Positions 51,101 through 64,000 of a DNA stretch of 64,000 nt are shown in pieces. The DNA is taken from contig AP031352.1 in assembly GCA_037833965.1 (NCBI GenBank), positions 27,530,501 through 27,594,500 of the forward strand. The letters are read 5' to 3'. The DNA is from Marchantia polymorpha subsp. ruderalis. Taxonomy: Eukaryota > Streptophyta > Marchantiopsida > Marchantiales > Marchantiaceae. The position numbers and the translations under genes are program-made. The notes beneath the pieces were generated by a model. That model was not told the origin of the DNA. It saw nothing but the letters and a program-made list of their open reading frames with translations, and made no database searches. Every line of letters starts with the position of its first letter. Within the stretch, counting starts at the first letter, position 1.

Positions 51101-54100
51101 CCCACGCTATTGAGGAATTCATTGGATGATATCTTCAAGCAGCCAAAGTGAAAGGCTTAATTGACGAAGCATGCCTGCATGTTTAATCATTGTGTCCACT
51201 CTGGACATGTCAACAACTTAAATGATGGCTGAGCACGTGCGTATTAGTCCACAGATATTTCTAATAGTTGCAGGTTAGTTCTTGAGCTTGAAGCAAATAC
51301 ACTGTAATACTTAGACGAAGAAGCATAAGCTGAACAGCGACCATTTATCAGACTGAGAACAGCTGAAACTGATGGTCGAACGTGGGATGTCCAACTCTAC
51401 TAGTCGTTAGGACAGCAGAATACGCTCAGCATATATTGAGGTTCTGGTACGATAGTCTCCTGAGCATCCTTGGCTCCGCCACATAAGCATCGCTTCGGGC
51501 ACGGACAGGATACCACGAGACTTTTAATGGAATTTCGATAGTTTATTTTCCCCATACTTTAATTCTCTACTTCGAATTCTGGCGATTATGAATCTGATAA
51601 TTACAACACCGTCTGTTCTTTGGAGACTGAGTGGTCTAGAGCGTCTAAATCTAACACGGCAATTATATTTTCAGCATTCCTCTAGATTGCTGAAGGTTCT
51701 AATCAGACCCTGGTTCGGTCTGAGCAGGGGTAGAGAAAATTTCGAAAAAGGATGAACATTTTACAGTTCAATGTGCAAGCTTTAAAATGTCTGGGACCCG
51801 TAAATTGGCAGCCATAATACCAGGTGGATAGTTGGTGCACGCTTAGAGCTAGCACCAACTTTACTACGTTTATGTCTACGGTCAAACTTCAGTCTTCGCC
51901 TGTAAGATCGCGTGCGGAAAATCACCGTGTTTTCTAGGCTGTTGCTAACTTCTGAGACATTAGTTGTTCAATACTTTCAGCTACAGAAAGCACCACCTAT
52001 CGATGCGGTGTAAATTACAAATAGATGCTACTCGCTCACTTTATCAACTGCTCTTGTACGGAGTAAATGCATTTTGAGCTTCTGCATCTTACTTTATCTG
52101 AAAGTGATTGCCGAAGTTCGGCTAAAGATAATCTACTAGATCCGTCTGAAGAGGTAAATAAACTTCACAATATGATTAAAGGACTCAAGAAACAAGAAAC
52201 TCACGCCACAACCGTGGATATTCTCATCGGCATGGTCCTTAGCCCATTTGAAAATCTCTAGAAGCCTACAGCAATAAGGCTTATTGAGTGGACAACGCTT
52301 GACGTAGATGAGATTCACAATCTTCACGCAGCTGATTGGGAAGGTCATGGTTGATACCGGTTACATTCTGTCTACGATATTATGTGTTTTTCTCGTCATT
52401 TGGGTGGATTCACCCATAGTGAAACTGCTGGGAGCAGACTTAGGCTGTACCAAGGAGTCCCTATCCTAAGTAATATAATTAACATTGAAGGCCTAGAGTC
52501 CGAATACATAATTGAGGAATGTAAATACTTCAAAGTCCACCATGATTTGACAAGTGTAACATTGATTATCCAAACACCAGCATATACAGCAGTCAATAGT
52601 CCAACAATTTTCTATCAGAAATCCATCAATTGTTGGATAACCCCAACTCGTAACTCAAACGTCAATGAGTATAAGGCATGTATACAATCAACTTGACGTA
52701 AAGCTCCCATAATATGTAGGCATCTACTGTCAAGACTTCGACCAGGCAATCCACTACTGTTGACGATTGCGGGGGTGATAAGCTGAGAATAGAAACAACT
52801 GTCTTTTAGCCCCAACATATCTACACAAGACTACGAAAAAATTTTATCGGGAGTTTTGACAGAACTACACGGAACCATGATTCGGATTTGATGACATTAT
52901 TACAGCTTGAAATCGAAGCTGCACAGCGGCTACCAGAAGGTCAAATGTAATGCAGAACAATGACAGAGTTTATAATCATTCCACGAATCAAACAAGTCAT
53001 TAAAAATGTAGGATACAGTACAGCTGTAAACATTTGCTTCAGTCCAATCCAATGGGCTGAAATCAGCCTGTATTGGATATATCCCTCTCTGAACGAAGCA
53101 CTCTTTTATCTCGTAGTAGGGACGCCATTCATAACTATTGAATTTAAACTTCTAGAGTCCGCATTAAGACACTCAAAACTACTGTTAGAAGAAGATTTCG
53201 TCTTGAGTAAATGAAAGCAAATTTTTTAAACACTGTCAGCAACATCTGTTCTCTGATTTTTGTTAATCTTATGTCGTTACCTTCTTCGACCTTTCCTAAT
53301 CAGCATGGACTGTTTTCAGAGACCGCTCCTGGTCATGGACCTATATATTTGTGACAATATTCCCTCTATAAGGACTCTAATGTAACTTCTTGAGAATGCC
53401 TTCGTGCGAAACTTTTTAAATCTTGGCTTTTATCTTTAGATTAGTCCGACTTAGAATTTTATGAGACTTTCTCACTTGAATTTAAGCTGATGGTAGGATC
53501 TGAAAATTAAAGAGTTGTAAAAAAATTTGGAAGCTACTCCAAAAATTGGTTGATTATACAAGCTATGAGGGGAAGACGATAATGAAAATGTTGAAAACCG
53601 TACTGCAAGATTCCAGTTTAGCGACCTATTTACGACTTCACTCCAGTCACTAGCTTTGCCTTCGGCAACACCCTTCTCACGGTTATGTAGCAACAAGCTA
53701 GACATAAGTTGTTGAGGTCATAAGAGTTATGCCAAAACTTTAAAGCTTACAAGTATCATGCCTCCTAGTGAATTTGGACCACTGAAATTTAGGTGGGGTC
53801 TTTTTCATCGAATTTTGAATTCTTTGCGTGCCTTGAACTGGAAGTAATAAAAATCAAAGCTTCAATTCTCTCTAATAAACTGAAATTGAAATGAAGAAAT
53901 CATAGAAAAATTTTATTGTTTTTAAAACCCTTGAGCATCTTTTTATGTTGTTTGGATGACTTTTGGACCCCAAACTTGGCCGTGAAGGTTTCATGTGGAG
54001 ATAAAATATAAAAACGGCCCTCAATGTTCACATATATTATCATAAATTGTTCAAGATGGACAAAATGATGTTTTGGACTTCGTTTTAAGGTTACTCAATA

Positions 54101-57100
54101 TGATCATAAAATAAACAAAAGCTTCAAACCTTTTTTTCTTTGTGATCATATTGAGTAACCTTAAACCTAAATATTTTGAAATATCACTAGGTTACTATTT
54201 GGAATCTTCAGTAATCATCAATCATTCATTTCTTACAATTCTTTATCATACTATATTCTATAATAAATATCATGATATATCTTAATAAATTCGAAAAATA
54301 CGTAAAGAAAAAAATATTATCATGATCTTGTTATTTCTTAGTTAGCGTATTTTTTGAACTGTATTTTGAGTGAAAATTCCACGATATTAATATTGATTTC
54401 TCACTCAATATATCTTTCAATATTTATGATTCGTAAAAAATTTAAAAAAATGTTTGAAATATCACTCTAAATTCCAATAATATCCTCAAAAAAAACTTAA
54501 ATCTATTCTGAGGTCTCAATTTCAGTTTCACATTTTGAATTATATTGGCAAGATGCCGATTTGCTAAATTGAGCGAATTTCTGAACACAAGATTTTTTTA
54601 ATCATTATTTGATTATTTTTTGAGAATTAAATTTTTAGCTTGATGATACTTTGCTAAGGCTTTACAATTTTTGAAGATATTGAAAATCCTTAGCGAAGTA
54701 TATCAAGTTACCTAATTTAAATCTTAACGTTGCATTCAATTTTGAATATAACATGTATAAAAAATTTTCTAACAGTGCTTCACGGACAAATTGATCTGAA
54801 TTATAGGTGATAATCTTGCTGAAATGCATACCAAGCATTCTTTGCTGCAATGTTTGGCAGAAAAAAATTTGATTAATCTAAAGTCGTCAGAACTAAAATA
54901 TTCTTATGCATAATTCTTAAACTGGATCAAATAGACACTATTCATTTTGTAAATTATCCATAAAAAAAATTTGGACGGACTCTTTTGTTAAAAAAAATTA
55001 TTTTTTTAATTGCATCAGTATATTTTTTATTCATGTCCAAAAGTAGTAGGAACTAAAGCTCCCCATGTTGATCATAAAAGAATATATCATTAGTATCTTC
55101 AGAAAATCATGTAGTTCTCTATCTATTTTATAATTGATCATTCCAAATTTTTGAATCATGATTATTACAAAGTTGATTCATTTGAAAAGATTTGTATTCA
55201 TATTTTACCTTACAAAGTATACTAAATGTATCTTCGCCTCTCCTTACGTTACTTTTTTGTTAATAGAAGGGCTAAATTAATTCATATATTAATCTATCAT
55301 TTTTTAATGTAATTTATTGACAAGGTAGTTAAGATTAGACCATTTACTGTGCAAAAAGTTTATCTCATGTAGAATAGGATTTATCAGCAAAGTACCCTTC
55401 GTATCGAATGATACGTTTAAGCGGAATTTTTCTCTTCAAGATGATTCCGGCTCTCATGAATCTATCTATATCTCATGTGTAATCTGAACTTTAGAACTTT
55501 GTTTCTTTAGAGTTCTGAAGCTGTGATATAACTTTTTATATAAAGAAATGAAGATTCTTCTTCTCTTGTAAATATAACTTCTGTTCTTCTCTCTTCCTCT
55601 CAATTTAACATCTAAATCAAATTAAACCAAAAAGAGTAAGTTTTCCAACTGTCAATCATAAGATTGAAAACAGGCATATTTTATATATTTCTGTGTACAC
55701 CTCAATTTTCAACTTTCAAAGCCAAACTTATTTCCTTCGTTGCTTTCGCTGCTGTCATTTACTCTATGTCAACAACTATTAAAGTCAACCTCTCTTGCAA
55801 AAATCATACTAATGAGACTTGTACACAAGCAACGAATAAACACATCTGTTGTGAATTGTTGATTATTCAGATCTCTTTGATACTCTGAATTGGCGTATCT
55901 CCAACGCATTTAGGAAATCGATGGTTATCTCCAAAAAACCTTCTAGGTAACAAATACTTACTTCACCAGTATATGGTCCCAACTCGGATCCACAATGCGC
56001 CTAATAAGCACACTCATTTCGTGTGAAATATCTAATTTATTGTATACTATGGCTTGCATGAAACCACGTATAAAGTTTTCAAAATAATCTTTGTTCGTGA
56101 TGTCATTCTACTTCTCTGAACTTGGGCAAGTATTTGACCACGAGAGATGCGAGCCATACACCCGCCATGATCAAGAACTAAGGTTTCTTTTGAATGCTTT
56201 ATCTTTCCTTTAAGAGATTCAAAAAAACTCTTGATGGTCCCATGATAATCCAATTTGATGGTATTTTTATTTTAATTTTTAACAGTATTCATTTGAGGTA
56301 CTCTTCATAAATGAACTTTGAGTTGCAATCTCCATGCTATAAGTAGCTATCAACATATTATCCACCAAAGTCAAAATAGCATGTCATCTTTGGAAGTATA
56401 CATAATTATCAATGTTAATAGTTGGTATCCTTGTTGTATTCCATCGCCTTGGAGAGGAGTTCAGTCCATAAGGGTAAACTTTCGATTTTCAAACCTTATC
56501 CTCCTTGAAATATAAATCTAATTAATGTAGAACTCCTTGTTTCAATCTTCAATTTTCAATGTAATTACCTTGTTAAATTGATTGCCCCGACTTCAAAAGC
56601 TAATTCACAACCATAGTAGGGTGGACTTCCAAAAAAAACTCGTCCAATTTTTTTCATTTCAGCTTTCCATTATCGATCCTGTCTCCTTTAACTGAGAAAA
56701 TTTATAAAAGCGAGAATAATAGAACATAGTCAGGCTTTTTTCAACCTAGTGAATTGGTTAATGGACGCAAGGAACACCATATATTACACTTAGTCATATG
56801 GTTCTAAACTCGTTTGACATTATGCCAGTTCAGTTTATTGTGCTAAATGTACATCTAGCCCTCCATGAGGCCTTCTGATGACCGGTGTCGGGGATTAACA
56901 GTCCCGTTGATTAAAATTGGCAGCATTTCCCGAACTTACTGGCTATCGGACGGACGGAATTGACATAACCTCAAAAATATAAGACACAAAGCATCGAAAC
57001 ACAATGATTTACCAGAGATGCATTTTACTATCAGATGAAGATCACTCCGTATCTTCCAGAATCATCATGCAAGGGATCGGTACATCTGAGGAAAGGGGTG

Positions 57101-57342
57101 GACGGAAGCACGTGTGCTGCGAAGAGATCCTATGCATTACACCTGCTCGAGATGAGGCCAATATTTCTTGCTGGTTTATATCAGAGCTTTTAGCTCGAAA
57201 TGCGATTATAGTACAGCTGTACAGCTGCTTTCCGAGAGACAAGCAATGAAAGTCCGTGCTGCTTGATTAGTAGCAGTCGAGTAAGCTATTTATGTACAGA
57301 GGGCGTCGCTTCCTATTGAAGCCTGTGAGCCTGTAAGCCTGT
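48176..57342. other. 9-kb gap between the lipoxygenase genes
   Basis: It is AT-rich, strongly so from about 53800 to 55400, with many A/T runs. No open frame here exceeds about 105 codons, and none shows recognisable homology or a coherent exon chain. The first few hundred bases left of 48700 probably hold the promoter and 5' leader of the first lipoxygenase gene, but no clear TATA box could be assigned. Confidence 0.5.
54087..54162. repeat. Hairpin with 20-bp arms
   Basis: AAGGTTACTCAATATGATCA (54087-54106) is the exact reverse complement of 54143-54162, with a 36-base AT-rich loop. It could be a very small foldback element; no target duplication is obvious. Confidence 0.85.
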
Positions 57343-60300
57343 CTAGATAGAAATACTCCATGGGATACCTCTACCAGTCACTCCGGGTTCAGATGTGGGG
57401 TACATGAGTGTGTATCCAGACTTTTCCAGGGCGCCGCGCCTATTCTTTAAGTCCTTCCTTTGATGGTTTCTCTGATGGAACATGTGCTCCAAGCGTTCGA
57501 CCTTCTGAGCATATTTCTGGAACACTTCCAGAACTTTTGGATTCGAGGTCCAGTTGCTTTTATGCTCCAAGCGCTGGCCGATGTACTCCTCGTCCTTGGC
57601 GTGGGTCGAGAGGACGTTGAGCGTGGTCATGATCATGAGAGTTTGCATTGGCGAGGACACCACTCTGAACATGTAAGCCTCGAAATCGTAGCACATTCGC
57701 TTGTACTCTGCTGTGTTGGGCTCCGGAATCGGCCTTCGGGTCATCGGGGGCCGGTTCAGCATGAAACCGCAGTATCCGTATTGGCCGAAGTTGACGGCGG
57801 CATGTTGAGGTCCCGCGATCCACAAAATGTTGCACAGAATCTCGATGAGGCTTCCGACTGTCTTGCAAGTTGGCCACCACGGTTCGTCCTTCTTGTCCCC
57901 GTGTCCTACCTCCCTAATCTCCTTCCACCATGCCTGCAGCTCCTCATCCTCCCTCACTTTCTCGTCTGAAGAATAGAATATTTTCACGTAATCCGTGATG
58001 TACTCCTTGGTGGCGTTCCACACATCCAACGCATCCTTGGCGAATGGGTAGTCCTCGAACAGGAGCTTGACTCCTCCAGGTGCTGAGTAATCATGCTCTG
58101 CCATTCCCCTGCGATAAACGAAGCAGCCAAATTTCAATATAGATCATGATCAGACATAGACGACAACCGATCGTCGAGAAGACGATTCAATGCATTATCC
58201 AGCTCAATAACCTGAAAATCGTTGGACATTTTGTTCCGCCTGATGTGCTTTCTAATGTGTGCTGAAGGTTTTAGATATTATTTTTTCTTACCTGTCAAGC
58301 AGGTCATGTGGCAGTCCAGCCCTGTCGAATCGCCAAAGCTTGTCATAAACCACAGCGCTCATCTCATTGCCGTATTTTCCTGGAGTAAAGTAAGATTCTA
58401 TGGTTCCCTCGGGCGCACAAGCAATCAAAGATCCACGTGCATTGGCGTTTATGCGCATGGTGTTCACGAAGCATGGATCGAGGAGCACAAAGATCGGGTG
58501 CATTGCGCTCAGTTGTCTGTGACTAGCTATGACGAATGGCTCCATCACACAATGGCATTTCATCCTGATCACAAGCAACGCCCTCAGTCAACCCCAGATA
58601 GCAGTGGATGTGACGTGGTTTCATACTCAGTACTCATTCCTTGATCCTAAGCGTGCCCAAATTAGAACAAAAAAGTTTGATCATTGCACTGGAGCCAGGA
58701 GTCAGATGCAGTCGTAATTAGACTCATTCATCGCAGTAATGAGCGGTTTCCTTCTGACAGCAATGATGGAGAATCCATCTTCAATAAATGTGCATGAGTC
58801 TCGCAGCTGTCAGATATCAAGTTACGTACCAGTGAGAGATGAGCTCGTGGTAGCCGAAATCCACGGAATTGAAGTGGAGTTTTGCCAATTCCCACTCAGA
58901 GTCGTGCTCGTGCTCGAACCTCGGTGGGGTAAAAACCCTCTTGTGGCTCTGATTTTCACCGTTGTAAGGTGGAGGCAGCGAGAGCTCAATAGCCACCGGC
59001 TTCATCTTTTTGTCATCCGTGAGGAAGAAGAAAGCACGTGGGGCGTATATGAAGCACTTTCTGGGTTCTTCACCATCCTTCGTGAGAACTTTCTGGGAGT
59101 TGATCTTGTTGATGTACGGCATGTAAATATCATGGTAGTCAATAGTGAAGAGCCTCTTCGTGGCAACAGCCTGCGATGTTCAGAATCCATCGAAAATTTA
59201 GTGAGTTAGATACAGAGAGACCCGTGTTTCTCTGAATCCAGTGATAAATTCAAACTCAAGTCTAGATTCGTTTGAGGCCACGTCAGGCACTGACCTCTGC
59301 TGCAGTCATCCTCTTGCCGTTGCTGAAGAGATATTGTTCAATGTGCTGTGCTGTCAGAGCAGTGGCTGGGCCATACTCTTCCTCGGAAAGGGCGCTTGTA
59401 GGTGGAAAGACCTGTTGATGAGCGCAGCACTACGGCTTTAGTCGTACCGAGAAACTTGTAAGCGTAACATCAGCATTCTACAGAGATCAATACTTGCTGC
59501 ATAAAGTCCATGTTGTTCAGAAGTGGACATGCAACTGTAAGAACTTAGAGCAGTAGCAGCGGAGAAAGAAGACTGACCGTGGCTCTCTTGATAACCACCG
59601 GATTGATACCGGCGAGAGTTTGTCGTCCAAATTCTTCGTCATTCATCCATGTCATATGGTCCTGGGGTTCTGTTGAAGACGGAACATATACGAGAGGAAA
59701 ACGTTTAGAATCAGAGGAGCTACGGAGTCGATAACTCGACGAGCTAAAAGAGACCGATGGCAATCACACTCTGCAGGTGTTCGTGTTGTCATACCATCGA
59801 CGATCTGTGGAGGCTGGTACTTGATCTCCTCCAACTGGACCCGCTGACCCGAATTTTCCTGAACGTAGTCCTCAAGGAATTTTCGAACGTCTTCCCTCTC
59901 TTTCTGACTTGGTTGAAGTTGTGGATTCTCTGGTAATAGATTCAGTCCGCTTCTGTAGAGGCTGTAGAGTTGGTGCACATTGTCGAAGTCATCGGGAGTT
60001 TCGTCGAATTTGGCCCGTAACATGGGCACCAGCGTTGATTGGAGTCCCTTGAGACTGTCCCCTTGAAAGCCTTGTGTCTTGTCAATGCTGAAATCTTCGT
60101 CACGGGGAACGTACACGCTCTGTCTGAAGTTCGTTCCTGGGATTCTCGCTGGGCGCACCTCCATACCCGTCTCTGCTCCACCCAATAAGATCATCAGTCA
60201 AACTCTCAAGATCGGGTATCAGCAGAACGGAACCAAGAAACTCAATACAGGGTTCAGATCCTCTAAGTTTCGATCTGAGACCGTCGGATCGAAATGCAGG

Positions 60301-62058
60301 TGGAAAATGATTGCTTCTGAAAAGTCCAAACTTATGATCGCAAATTTCCTGTCATACTAAAGTTCTTTTCCTCTTCATTATACGTGACTATCGGGAAAGT
60401 CTGCCTGTGCGACGAGGAAGCGCACTGGAAGAAATGTGCACTGGATCATCGAGAATTTCACCGATTTGGACGCATGACAATTGAGAAATTTGATTCGTCT
60501 ACTTATTCGGCTTACTTTCATCGACCTTTCGGCCCGTCCGGCAGCGTCGAGGGTAGGGAATGTTGCCAGGACCACCCAGAGTTGGGCGGAGGATGTTGGC
60601 TTCTGCGTCACCCAAGTCGTTGTAGACATCGTACTCATAAATACGATCGTGGTGCTTCCTCTCTCCGGTACCATTCCCGCGCAGAGTCGCCATCTCGAAA
60701 CTTCTCAGCTTCTGGAGTCCTGAAGGGGTGTCTTTGGGAAGATAAACCTGCTCCATCAACGACAGTACACGATTAAAGTCTGGAAGAACCTTCTGGCGGC
60801 AACGAAAGGAGGAAGAAGCTAATACTTGACTTCGACCCTGAAGTCGGTGTACAACAACCATTGAACTTTTTCTTCAGGCCGTTCGCACTGTTGTGATAGA
60901 TCTCTGTGCACAGGCAGAATCTCACCTTGTTGGTGAAGAAAATGCGATGGATGACCTCATTGAGGAAGTGGGATCTGAACTGGTCTTTGGTTGCGACTAG
61001 TTTGTAGTTTTCTTCGCTCTTCTGATTTATCCAGGAATTACAGGGAAACTGATAAAGCTCAGATGAATCTGCAGAGCTCAGCTCCGCGCTCTGAAGGAAG
61101 AACTCCTCCCCGCTACGGCTTTCCACAATCAGTGCGCCAGGTTCGCCGAAATCGCATTCTACGCTGAAAGCAATTTCGCAGACTTCGATCCCACCCACGC
61201 AGTGAGAGCCGTCGACTTGCATCTGAGTCCTGGCACTCTTCTTCAAGTTCGCCTGCTCTGTTTGACGCAAAACATACCAATTTGACTTTTCTTCTTCAAA
61301 TACTTCAATAATGGTCATCCTGTGCGCTGGAGACTAAAGTCATTGATTCAGTAGAAAGCAGTCCTCATTTCATGACAACTCTCTTGCTCTCTTCCACTCT
61401 CCAGCTGCTTTAAAGTCGCGTACATTCACTGAGTGGCAGTTTATGAACCCATGCATTCCTGAAGAGAATTGGCTAAAATAAACTCTTCGAGCATGAAGAT
61501 CTTATCAGTTGACTTCTATCGATGCTTTTTTATTCACTACGTATCTAAGTACTGCAAAATCAGATCAACCATACGAGCTCTTTCCAAACTAAGAATGACA
61601 ACTGACAGAAATCTCAACGATCGTAGCTTACCATCAAGCTCCGTACTGACGAGAGTGAACCAAACAAGCTTCTGAAAATCAGCGAAGGGAGTTGTTGGTT
61701 CGCTATTGGTCTTGGAACGTTTGAGGATGACTTTGCCTTTCAGCGTGACGATTTCTTGATCGACAACCGGCACAGTTCTCTGGAGAGTGGAGATAGCATT
61801 AGTGCTGACGTTGATTTGTTCCGCTCGAACCTTGAAGCCAGTCTTGCTTCCTTCAGCACTGCACTTCACCCGTCTGCTGCTAACACCCGCAGCGTCCTTA
61901 ATTGACTTCCCGCTCAGAGAGGAAAACTTCAGACCCAATTTCTGGGTTTTGACGGTTGACGGTCTGCCAGCCGCTAGAGCTTGAGTGCAGGACGATGCGA
62001 TCGGTCCAGTGGAAGCAGCTAATGAACTCTGTAATCTACTCACAGTGCTAAGATCCAT
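57343..62058 (-). CDS. LOX: Lipoxygenase, plastid type, nine exons (second copy)
   Basis: Fatty-acid dioxygenase of the oxylipin pathway, the tandem sister of the gene at 43104-48175. Exons: 61632-62058, 60926-61326, 60516-60747, 59795-60172, 59578-59669, 59295-59411, 58830-59170, 58292-58564, 57343-58108. They have GT-AG borders and matching phases and sum to 1,008 codons plus stop, as expected for a lipoxygenase with a plastid extension. The Ser-rich N-terminus suggests a transit peptide. The PLAT/LH2 domain lies in exons 1-2. The YPRRCRTGR and VYVPRDEDF blocks lie in exons 3-4. Iron ligands are all present: [19 protein letters not shown] and the final Ile of SISI. As in its sister, LLDPC has Cys at a usual His position. 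Positional (9- or 13-) specificity cannot be read with confidence. Confidence 0.93.
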
Positions 62059-64000
62059 GGTTGGAGCTGTGTCAAATCACCTTGCTCTTCTCCTCTAGTC
62101 CTGTAACACACGGCCCATACTAGTAAGGAATGGATGTCACCGATCGACAGTTTTAAATACTTCCGAAGAAACTCAAGATCAAGCGACTGTTTCCAAACTA
62201 GTGTCCAAAGCTGCTTCGAATGCCACTGCAAGATTTGAGATTTGAAGCTCGGAAATTGATCAGACTTTTCGTTAAAGACCTAGGTCTACCAATCGAGCCA
62301 CATGGAAATCGCAGCTTTGATTTCATGATCTTACGAGCACATCAGAGTTTTCTAAACAACTATGAGCTACAAAATCCTATCGGAACCCAGACTGAACTTC
62401 TTCCTTAAACTTTTACCAGCATAGTGCCTAAAGTCGTCTCACTCTCAAAACCAGCTGAGATTACACGAACCTGTCCAGCGACTCCAGAGTCCACCACCGC
62501 CCCGTGAAGTTTGACCTGGGGGCGAGATATGATCAATACTTTCCCTCCGTCTCTGGCTTCGTTCGACTAGGTTCCTGAAAGACTTGAATATGTCTCCAGG
62601 ATCTCTAGTCCGAGCTTTGAGGAGATGAGTGTTGGACAATCACGAGCATCGAGTTACTTATACTTGCCACTCTATCGCTCTTTCAGAACATCTTCATTCT
62701 TGACAACTGAGGTAGGCTGCTGTGTCAGTTGAAATTTGTCAGAATCGGCACCGGTCGTCTTGAGCATGTCACTGCTGAAGTCTGCGGACCCACTGCCTGG
62801 TCATGTCCGTACACCTGCTGGTGCCGAAATAGTAAAATAATCAGGAGATTGAAGCACTTGTTTCAGGCACCAAGAGCTTCTCTCGCTAAATTTTGAAGCT
62901 TCGACATTTTAGTATGCGAAGAAAAGTCACCGCCCATTCGAAGTTGACCGTATCCGCAACGAGGAACCCGGACAGAATAATTCGACTTCGAATATCATAT
63001 TCATCCTGCAGGTGAGCGATGAGATAAGTTTCACACTGTGTCGAAGAGAGCGGCTGAGTTTTCGAACAGTGAGGTATGGGTAGATCTTCAGTATACATCG
63101 ATATGAGACATAAGCGAAACTAATTTTATAAATATCCAGTCTTGTGCCATTGAGTCAACATCTTCGGGCGAGGGTTCAGGACTACGTCGTCACGAAAAGT
63201 CATAAATGTTTGACTTCGAGAGAGAATACGAGAGAATAATTTGTAAAGTTGTTCAGCATTGACAAGTGTAAGTTTCTATGATAATCAACATTCTTGCAGT
63301 CCAGGGTGGATGGGAACACAACAAAAGCCTTCTAGTATCGTGCTCAGTCTTGTTCTACCTTTTGAGCGAGGAGACTTTTTGAGAGGGAATAGGCCTGACC
63401 TAAAGGTCTTTCGGGACTGGAGCTACCATGAGAGTTCTGGATTCTGTAAGTTTATTTCTGCTCAATGCTGACAACACTAGAAATGATGCTACGTTTTCAA
63501 GCTTTTCTTGCATTTCTTCTATATTGCGCATGCATATGAAGATGGCCAAAATGATAACTGCAAATATGACATTACAGTACAATGCGTGTGGCGTATTACA
63601 TTTGCTTAGTCCTATGCCCGACGACTTCGAAGGAATATAAGATCGGGGACACTGATTGACTGAAAAGAAAATTTACAGTAAATCTGAACGATACTTGAGT
63701 ATGTTGTAATGTTGAACAGATACTACATTACAACGCACTCAAATGCGTCTTGATGTGTACAAGGTTTAAGTGATTTCTCCGATAATCAATGAAAATGAAT
63801 AAAATGTTGCAAGAAGTAGATTCACTGAGCTTCCCGAAAGGATAACGGAGAGAAACTCCTTTCGTGATTGTTCTGAATAAAAGTAGACAAAACTGCATGA
63901 ACGCATGTCTAGCCCACCCCGTGAAAGAATTGGCAGTGTAGGCCATTACTTTCTCAAAGGCGGCCACCAACTTCAACTGACTCACTTTGTACCATGGCCG
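62059..64000. other. Right flank without a recognisable gene
   Basis: The first few hundred bases should contain the promoter and leader of the second lipoxygenase gene. The remainder has only short open frames (60-85 codons) without motifs. No RNA gene or mobile element is recognised. Confidence 0.45.

Noticed and set aside
52067..52261. Possible Copia reverse-transcriptase remnant (VNKLHNMIKGLKK resembling the VYKLxKALYGLKQ motif)
   Set aside because: Only one short motif matches weakly. The following residues do not continue the Copia pattern and no other domain lies nearby.
55664..55888. A 74-codon frame with a hydrophobic N-terminus
   Set aside because: It lies in strongly AT-rich DNA with no homology, conserved context or supporting splice sites.

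Overview
The window looks like nuclear DNA of a land plant. The evidence is the Arabidopsis-type telomere repeat (TTTAGGG), Ty3/gypsy retrotransposons primed by a tRNA-Asp-like site, and two intron-containing plant lipoxygenase genes. A non-seed plant such as a bryophyte is a reasonable guess from the lipoxygenase sequences, but the species cannot be fixed from the window. Nothing bacterial or organellar is visible.

Positions 1403-36498 are a nest of long-LTR gypsy elements from two related families. From left to right: E1, a minus-strand family-1 LTR (1403-8052); A, a complete plus-strand solo LTR (2091-6971, 5-bp target duplication CCGGC) inserted in E1; E2, a truncated minus-strand family-2 LTR (8053-11154), also inserted in E1; an interstitial telomere-repeat tract (11155-11246); E3, the plus-strand 3' end of a family-2 element (about 11250-13113); B, a family-1 element (13114-22422) inserted in E3 and cut off inside reverse transcriptase; and C, a nearly complete minus-strand family-1 element (22423-36498). 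C lies tail-to-tail with B, and its gag gene is split by D, a short family-2 solo LTR (27714-30265, target duplication CCATT).

Two features of these elements stand out. First, each roughly 4.85-kb family-1 LTR carries an 851-codon gene in its U3 part, just upstream of the LTR TATA box. Its product has a W-rich N-terminal region, a long disordered middle, a coiled coil and a conserved basic C-terminal block. The diverged family-2 LTR carries a homologue. This placement recalls retroviral accessory genes that lie in U3. Second, gag, protease and reverse transcriptase share one reading frame, separated by single TAG codons in both copies. The second TAG sits in the sequence UAG-CAA-CUA, which fits the tobamovirus-type readthrough consensus.

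Positions 36499-64000 are more AT-rich and low-copy in appearance. They hold two tandem nine-exon lipoxygenase genes on the minus strand (43104-48175 and 57343-62058), a decayed fragment of the first one's last exon (38919-39347), several short near-perfect palindromes, and long stretches with no recognisable gene. The lipoxygenases have plastid-type N-terminal extensions and keep all iron ligands, so they are probably oxylipin-pathway enzymes.
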